Below are positions 61,052-64,000 of a stretch of 64,000 nt of DNA, one piece after another. The notes below the pieces were generated by a model, which was given only the letters and a program-made list of their open reading frames with translations, did not search any database and was not told the DNA's origin. How positions within the stretch are numbered: the first letter of the stretch is position 1; the number at the start of each line of letters is the position of its first letter. Made by a program: the position numbers and the translations under genes. This stretch comes from an uncultured Porphyromonadaceae bacterium (lineage in GTDB: Bacteria; Bacteroidota; Bacteroidia; Bacteroidales; Coprobacteraceae): assembly GCA_900545915.1 (NCBI GenBank), contig URAV01000016.1, forward strand, positions 14,728 through 78,727, in the 5' to 3' direction.

Positions 61052-63535
61052 ATGTTTAAATTGTTCAAAGAAATAAGAGTAAAGATTCTGATTGGATATT
61101 TGTTGCTGATAGTAGTAGCTTTCTTTTCGGTATTCTTTTTATTTGATAAATTTTCCCGTCTTTCACTTCCCGATGAGGAAGAAAGTGCTATGCGAAGCAA
61201 GCGCTCTCTAATTAGTGAAACATTGACATTATTATATGAGTCGGAGAGTGACTTGCAGGCGTTGAGTAGCGGACACGTCCGTAATAGCAGGCATTATCAT
61301 CAAACCTTTGATAAAATGTACCGGAATATAGATTCTTTGAAACAGTTAGTTACCGATACATTACAAAAGCAGCGGATGGATAGTATCATTGTGCTTCTAA
61401 CCGAGAAAGAAGCCAACTCACTGGCATGGCTAAGGTTACGTAAAAATGCAGATATCGGTAATCTATATGAGCAAAATATTCAGAGAGAGATAACCCGCAG
61501 AGATTCGGTAGTTAGATCGGTACAAATCAGAAAAAAAATTGTAGTAAAACAAGATACCCTCACGGTCAGGAATCCGAGAAAAAGTTTCTTTAAGCGTTTG
61601 GCAGATGCTTTTTCTACACGAAAGGAAGATGAGAATACGGTGTATAGCCAATCACAACAATTGATTACCGATACGGTTGTTCAACCTTATAATGCAGCAG
61701 ATACGATTGCCAATATATTTTCCGATATACAGTATGCTGTTTTCGATCAGCAAAAAGAATTACAAGATCGAGTTACTCGTAGGAGCGAGGTTCTACGTTA
61801 TAATAACCAAATTTTGTCGGTTAAAATCAATAATTTGGTAAGAGCTTTCGAGCAGGAAGAATTGGATAGATCTTTAGTACGTTATCAGGACAGGGATCAG
61901 GTGATGAGACATTCTGTACAGGTAGTGGGCGGGATTGCCGTGTTTTCTTTAGTTTTGGTAGTTCTTTTTATTATTTTTATTTGGAAAGATATTTCCCGGA
62001 GTAATCGTTATCGGAGAGAACTTGAAGAATCTAATCGTCGCGCGGAAGAATTATTGAAGAGCAGAGAGCAGTTGATGTTGACCATTACTCATGACATTAA
62101 AGCTCCTTTGAGCTCGATTATCGGTTATATCGATCTTTTATCCGGACATATTTGTGAATCCCGGGCGAAGTATTATTTGGAGAATATGAAGAGTTCGTCA
62201 GACCATCTTCTTCAATTGGTGACCGATTTGTTGGATTATCATAGACTGGATTCTGATAAAATGGAAATACATAATGTGCCGTTTGAGCCGTATCGTTTTT
62301 TTTGTGAGATAGGCGATAGTTTTATACCTGTAGCAGGTAAAAAGAATTTAGAATTGATAACCGAAATCGATAAAGATTTGCAGGGTGCTTATCTGGGAGA
62401 TCCTTTCCGTATTCGGCAAGTTGTAAATAATTTGCTTTCGAACGCTATAAAATTTACAGAAAAAGGCTCAGTTTCATTGCGAGTCAAGCTATTAGGTAGT
62501 CGATTGAAAATTCAGGTAGAAGATACCGGTATGGGAATTGCGGAAGATGATCGTGAACGCATTTTTAAGGAGTTTACGAGACTTCCCGGAGCACAGGGAG
62601 CTGAAGGCTTTGGTTTGGGATTGTCTATAACCAAAAAATTGGTTTTGCTTCTTGGCGGAAAAATTTCGGTCGATAGTACGCTCGGGCAAGGAACATGTTT
62701 TACGGCAATTATCCCGTTTGAGAAAACAGATATGGCAATACCGGAAGAAACAGCAGAAGAAAGTCCGGTGTTTGATATGGGAAAGAATGTTCGTTGTTTA
62801 CTTGTAGATGATGATCGTTTGCAGCTTGAGCTTACGGCGTCATTAATGAAACGTTATAATTTTTCTTGTGTCTGTTGTGAACATCCGAAAGAGGTGCTTG
62901 GCTTATTGTCAGACCAAAAGTTCGATTTTGTATTCACAGATATTCAAATGCCTGAATTATCCGGCTTTGAATTAGTTCGTTTAATTCGTGCTTCAGATTT
63001 GCCGGAAGTTCGATCCATTCCTGTTGTTGCATTGACTGCTCGGTCGAATATGTCTGATAATGAATTTCTATCAGCGGGTTTTACGTCGCATTTAAATAAA
63101 CCTTTTACGGGAAAGGAGTTATATGATCTTGTAATCCGATATTATCCGGATTATATTTCTGATTTATATACGGAAGAAACTGTTCATAATCCAGAGGTAG
63201 GACTTCGTTTTTCTGCGTTATTGGCGTTTGCAGGAGATGATAAAGATGCAGCTAATGAGATATTGGTGTCATTTGTCTCTGAGACGAGACAAAATCTGGA
63301 GCGATTTAGGAGTGCCCGTCAGGCTAAAGATATGAAGATGATATCTGCTGTGTCGCATAAATTGATACCGCTATTTACATTATTGGAACATCGGGAGTGT
63401 TCTGATATATTGATTGAATTGGAGAAAATTAAAGGAGAATTTAGTTCTGCAATTGATCGAAAGTGTCAACTTGTAGAAACTTGTATTATAAATACGGTCT
63501 CAGAGGCAGAACAGTATATCTCCCTACACAATTGA
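61052..63535 (+). CDS. Hybrid sensor histidine kinase with receiver and Hpt-like domains
   Basis: An 827-residue inner-membrane hybrid two-component protein. Membrane helix 1 is at residues 12-32 and helix 2 at about 290-311, enclosing a ~255-residue periplasmic sensor. The HisKA domain has the phospho-acceptor His347 in LTITHDIKAPLSSIIGY; the ATPase has VVNNLLSNAIKFTEKG (N box), VEDTGMGIAEDDRERIF and GFGLGLSITKKL. A receiver domain follows with Asp630 in FVFTDIQMPELSGFE. The last ~130 residues are an Hpt-like four-helix region with His769 in SAVSHKLIPLF. No separate response regulator with DNA-binding output is in the window, so the final target is unknown. It lies beside secreted glycan enzymes, and control of such genes is a natural guess. 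Confidence 0.92.
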   Translation: MFKLFKEIRVKILIGYLLLIVVAFFSVFFLFDKFSRLSLPDEEESAMRSKRSLISETLTLLYESESDLQALSSGHVRNSRHYHQTFDKMYRNIDSLKQLVTDTLQKQRMDSIIVLLTEKEANSLAWLRLRKNADIGNLYEQNIQREITRRDSVVRSVQIRKKIVVKQDTLTVRNPRKSFFKRLADAFSTRKEDENTVYSQSQQLITDTVVQPYNAADTIANIFSDIQYAVFDQQKELQDRVTRRSEVLRYNNQILSVKINNLVRAFEQEELDRSLVRYQDRDQVMRHSVQVVGGIAVFSLVLVVLFIIFIWKDISRSNRYRRELEESNRRAEELLKSREQLMLTITHDIKAPLSSIIGYIDLLSGHICESRAKYYLENMKSSSDHLLQLVTDLLDYHRLDSDKMEIHNVPFEPYRFFCEIGDSFIPVAGKKNLELITEIDKDLQGAYLGDPFRIRQVVNNLLSNAIKFTEKGSVSLRVKLLGSRLKIQVEDTGMGIAEDDRERIFKEFTRLPGAQGAEGFGLGLSITKKLVLLLGGKISVDSTLGQGTCFTAIIPFEKTDMAIPEETAEESPVFDMGKNVRCLLVDDDRLQLELTASLMKRYNFSCVCCEHPKEVLGLLSDQKFDFVFTDIQMPELSGFELVRLIRASDLPEVRSIPVVALTARSNMSDNEFLSAGFTSHLNKPFTGKELYDLVIRYYPDYISDLYTEETVHNPEVGLRFSALLAFAGDDKDAANEILVSFVSETRQNLERFRSARQAKDMKMISAVSHKLIPLFTLLEHRECSDILIELEKIKGEFSSAIDRKCQLVETCIINTVSEAEQYISLHN

Positions 63536-63655
63536 GGAAAAAATCTACATATTATGTGTGGAGTATTCTACATTTGAGAAGATATATATTAGTTATATTG
63601 TTTTTGTAATTTATTGATAATCATTGTGTAATTGTTGCCTGTTATTTTCTTGGCA

Positions 63656-63663
63656 TATTTTTG
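63656..63663 (+). promoter_or_regulatory. Predicted -7 box for the repeat-protein gene
   Basis: TATTTTTG (TAnnTTTG), with TTG 18 nt further upstream, 57 nt before the first ATG at 63721. Confidence 0.55.
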
Positions 63664-63720
63664 GAATATTATGTTAGTGTGTTTATGAATAAAATACCAA
63701 TATAATAAACTAAAAAATTG

Positions 63721-64000
63721 ATGATTATGAAAAAGATGATTTTTAGTGTTGCTACAATTCTTTTTTTAGGTATTACAACAACAATTTATGCTCAAGAACC
63801 GGTGAAAAAAGATACGACAAAGACCGAACCTGCAAAGAATTTTGCTTTGATGGATGAACCGGTGAAAAAAGATACGGCAAAGACCGAACCTGCGAAGAAT
63901 TTCGCTTTGATGGATGAACCGGTGAAAAAAGATACGGCAAAGACTGAACCTGCAAAGAATTTTGCTTTGATGGATGAACCGGTGAAAAAAGATACGGCAA
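63721..64000 (+). CDS. Exported 20-residue-repeat protein, 3' end missing
   Basis: The frame opens at ATG 63721 (MIMKKMIF) or 63727 (MKKMIF) and runs off the right edge after at least 93 codons. The signal peptide is MKKMIFSVATILFLGITTTI with cleavage probably after YA. Then comes EPVKKDTAKTEPAKNFALMD, 20 residues repeated in tandem; three full units and one partial are inside the window (the first has T instead of A in KKDTTK). The repeats are low in complexity and rich in Lys, Thr, Pro and Glu, so the mature chain is probably extended and exposed outside the cell or in the periplasm. I do not recognise a family. It has its own promoter box and follows the hybrid kinase by 185 nt. Confidence 0.75.
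   Translation, partial: MIMKKMIFSVATILFLGITTTIYAQEPVKKDTTKTEPAKNFALMDEPVKKDTAKTEPAKNFALMDEPVKKDTAKTEPAKNFALMDEPVKKDTA
63796..64000 (+). repeat. Tandem 60-bp repeats inside the exported repeat protein
   Basis: Units start at 63796, 63856, 63916 and 63976 (last one partial). They are nearly identical; the few differences (gca/gcg, ttt/ttc, acc/act) are silent except for one Thr-to-Ala change. The array continues beyond the edge. Confidence 0.9.

Noticed and set aside
60847..61200. 117-codon minus-strand frame at the kinase start
   Set aside because: It overlaps the kinase signal-anchor region and repeat copy C and has low-complexity residues; judged a shadow frame.
63773..64000. Minus-strand frame with repeated PYLFSPVHPSK units
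   Set aside because: It is the mirror of the 60-bp plus-strand repeats; the plus frame has a signal peptide and mostly silent changes, so that strand is the coding one.
63796..64000. CRISPR-like array at the right edge
   Set aside because: Repeats are contiguous 60-bp coding units with no spacers and stay in frame.

Overview
The window looks like a chromosomal segment from a gut-type Bacteroidales bacterium. The evidence is the many TAnnTTTG -7 boxes (several with a TTG/TTTG element 19 nt upstream), weak Shine-Dalgarno sites, SpI and SpII signal peptides followed by glycan-degrading enzymes, and a set of genes typical of the order (LptF/G permease next to Tgt, eukaryote-like ProS, NspC, TrpB2, ABC-F, M13 lipoprotein peptidase). 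The genus cannot be fixed from sequence alone; Coprobacter/Barnesiella-like is a weak guess. There is no rRNA, tRNA, insertion sequence, prophage or CRISPR array that I can see.

Layout. 1-2024: the 3' part of a peptide-modification cassette of the CXXX-repeat type: the SPASM half of a radical SAM enzyme cut by the window edge, an overlapping partner maturase, and a 91-residue accessory protein. 2104-4315: tgt-lptG operon on the minus strand, with a Tgt that has lost its zinc cysteines. 4563-7969: a small exported protein and ClpB. 8154-17894: secreted glycan enzymes (GH35 beta-galactosidase and two tandem, very large right-handed beta-helix proteins). 18196-23218: housekeeping genes (small acidic protein, OmpA-family protein, ProS, patatin, MFS transporter). 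23223-26245: CatA-like acetyltransferase, GH43 enzyme, WG-repeat lipoprotein. 26363-30822: etfB-etfA-tonB-like-acyl-CoA dehydrogenase operon. 31061-38043: cupin, GT87-like membrane transferase, a PurF-like protein lacking the glutaminase cysteine, and PurL. 38322-46028: LysE family, CBM9-like, AddB-like nuclease, lipoprotein flavodoxin, YjbR, ABC-F. 46048-54518: M13 peptidase, TrpB2, SodB, PcrA/UvrD and NspC. 55166-63535: heparinase-II/III-like lyase, exported thioredoxin-like protein, GH36-like enzyme and a hybrid sensor kinase. 63721-64000: start of an exported protein made of exact 60-bp repeats, cut by the window edge.

The parts most worth a second look are the CXXX-repeat cassette, two matching short terminator-ended RNA-like elements (54666-54729 and 60699-60765) with compensatory stem changes and an identical loop, a family of short palindromic intergenic repeats, the zinc-ligand-free Tgt, the Cys-less PurF-like protein next to PurL, a predicted lipid-anchored flavodoxin-fold oxidoreductase, and the 20-residue repeat protein at the right edge. 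Promoter and terminator calls come from reading the sequence by eye; none has been tested.
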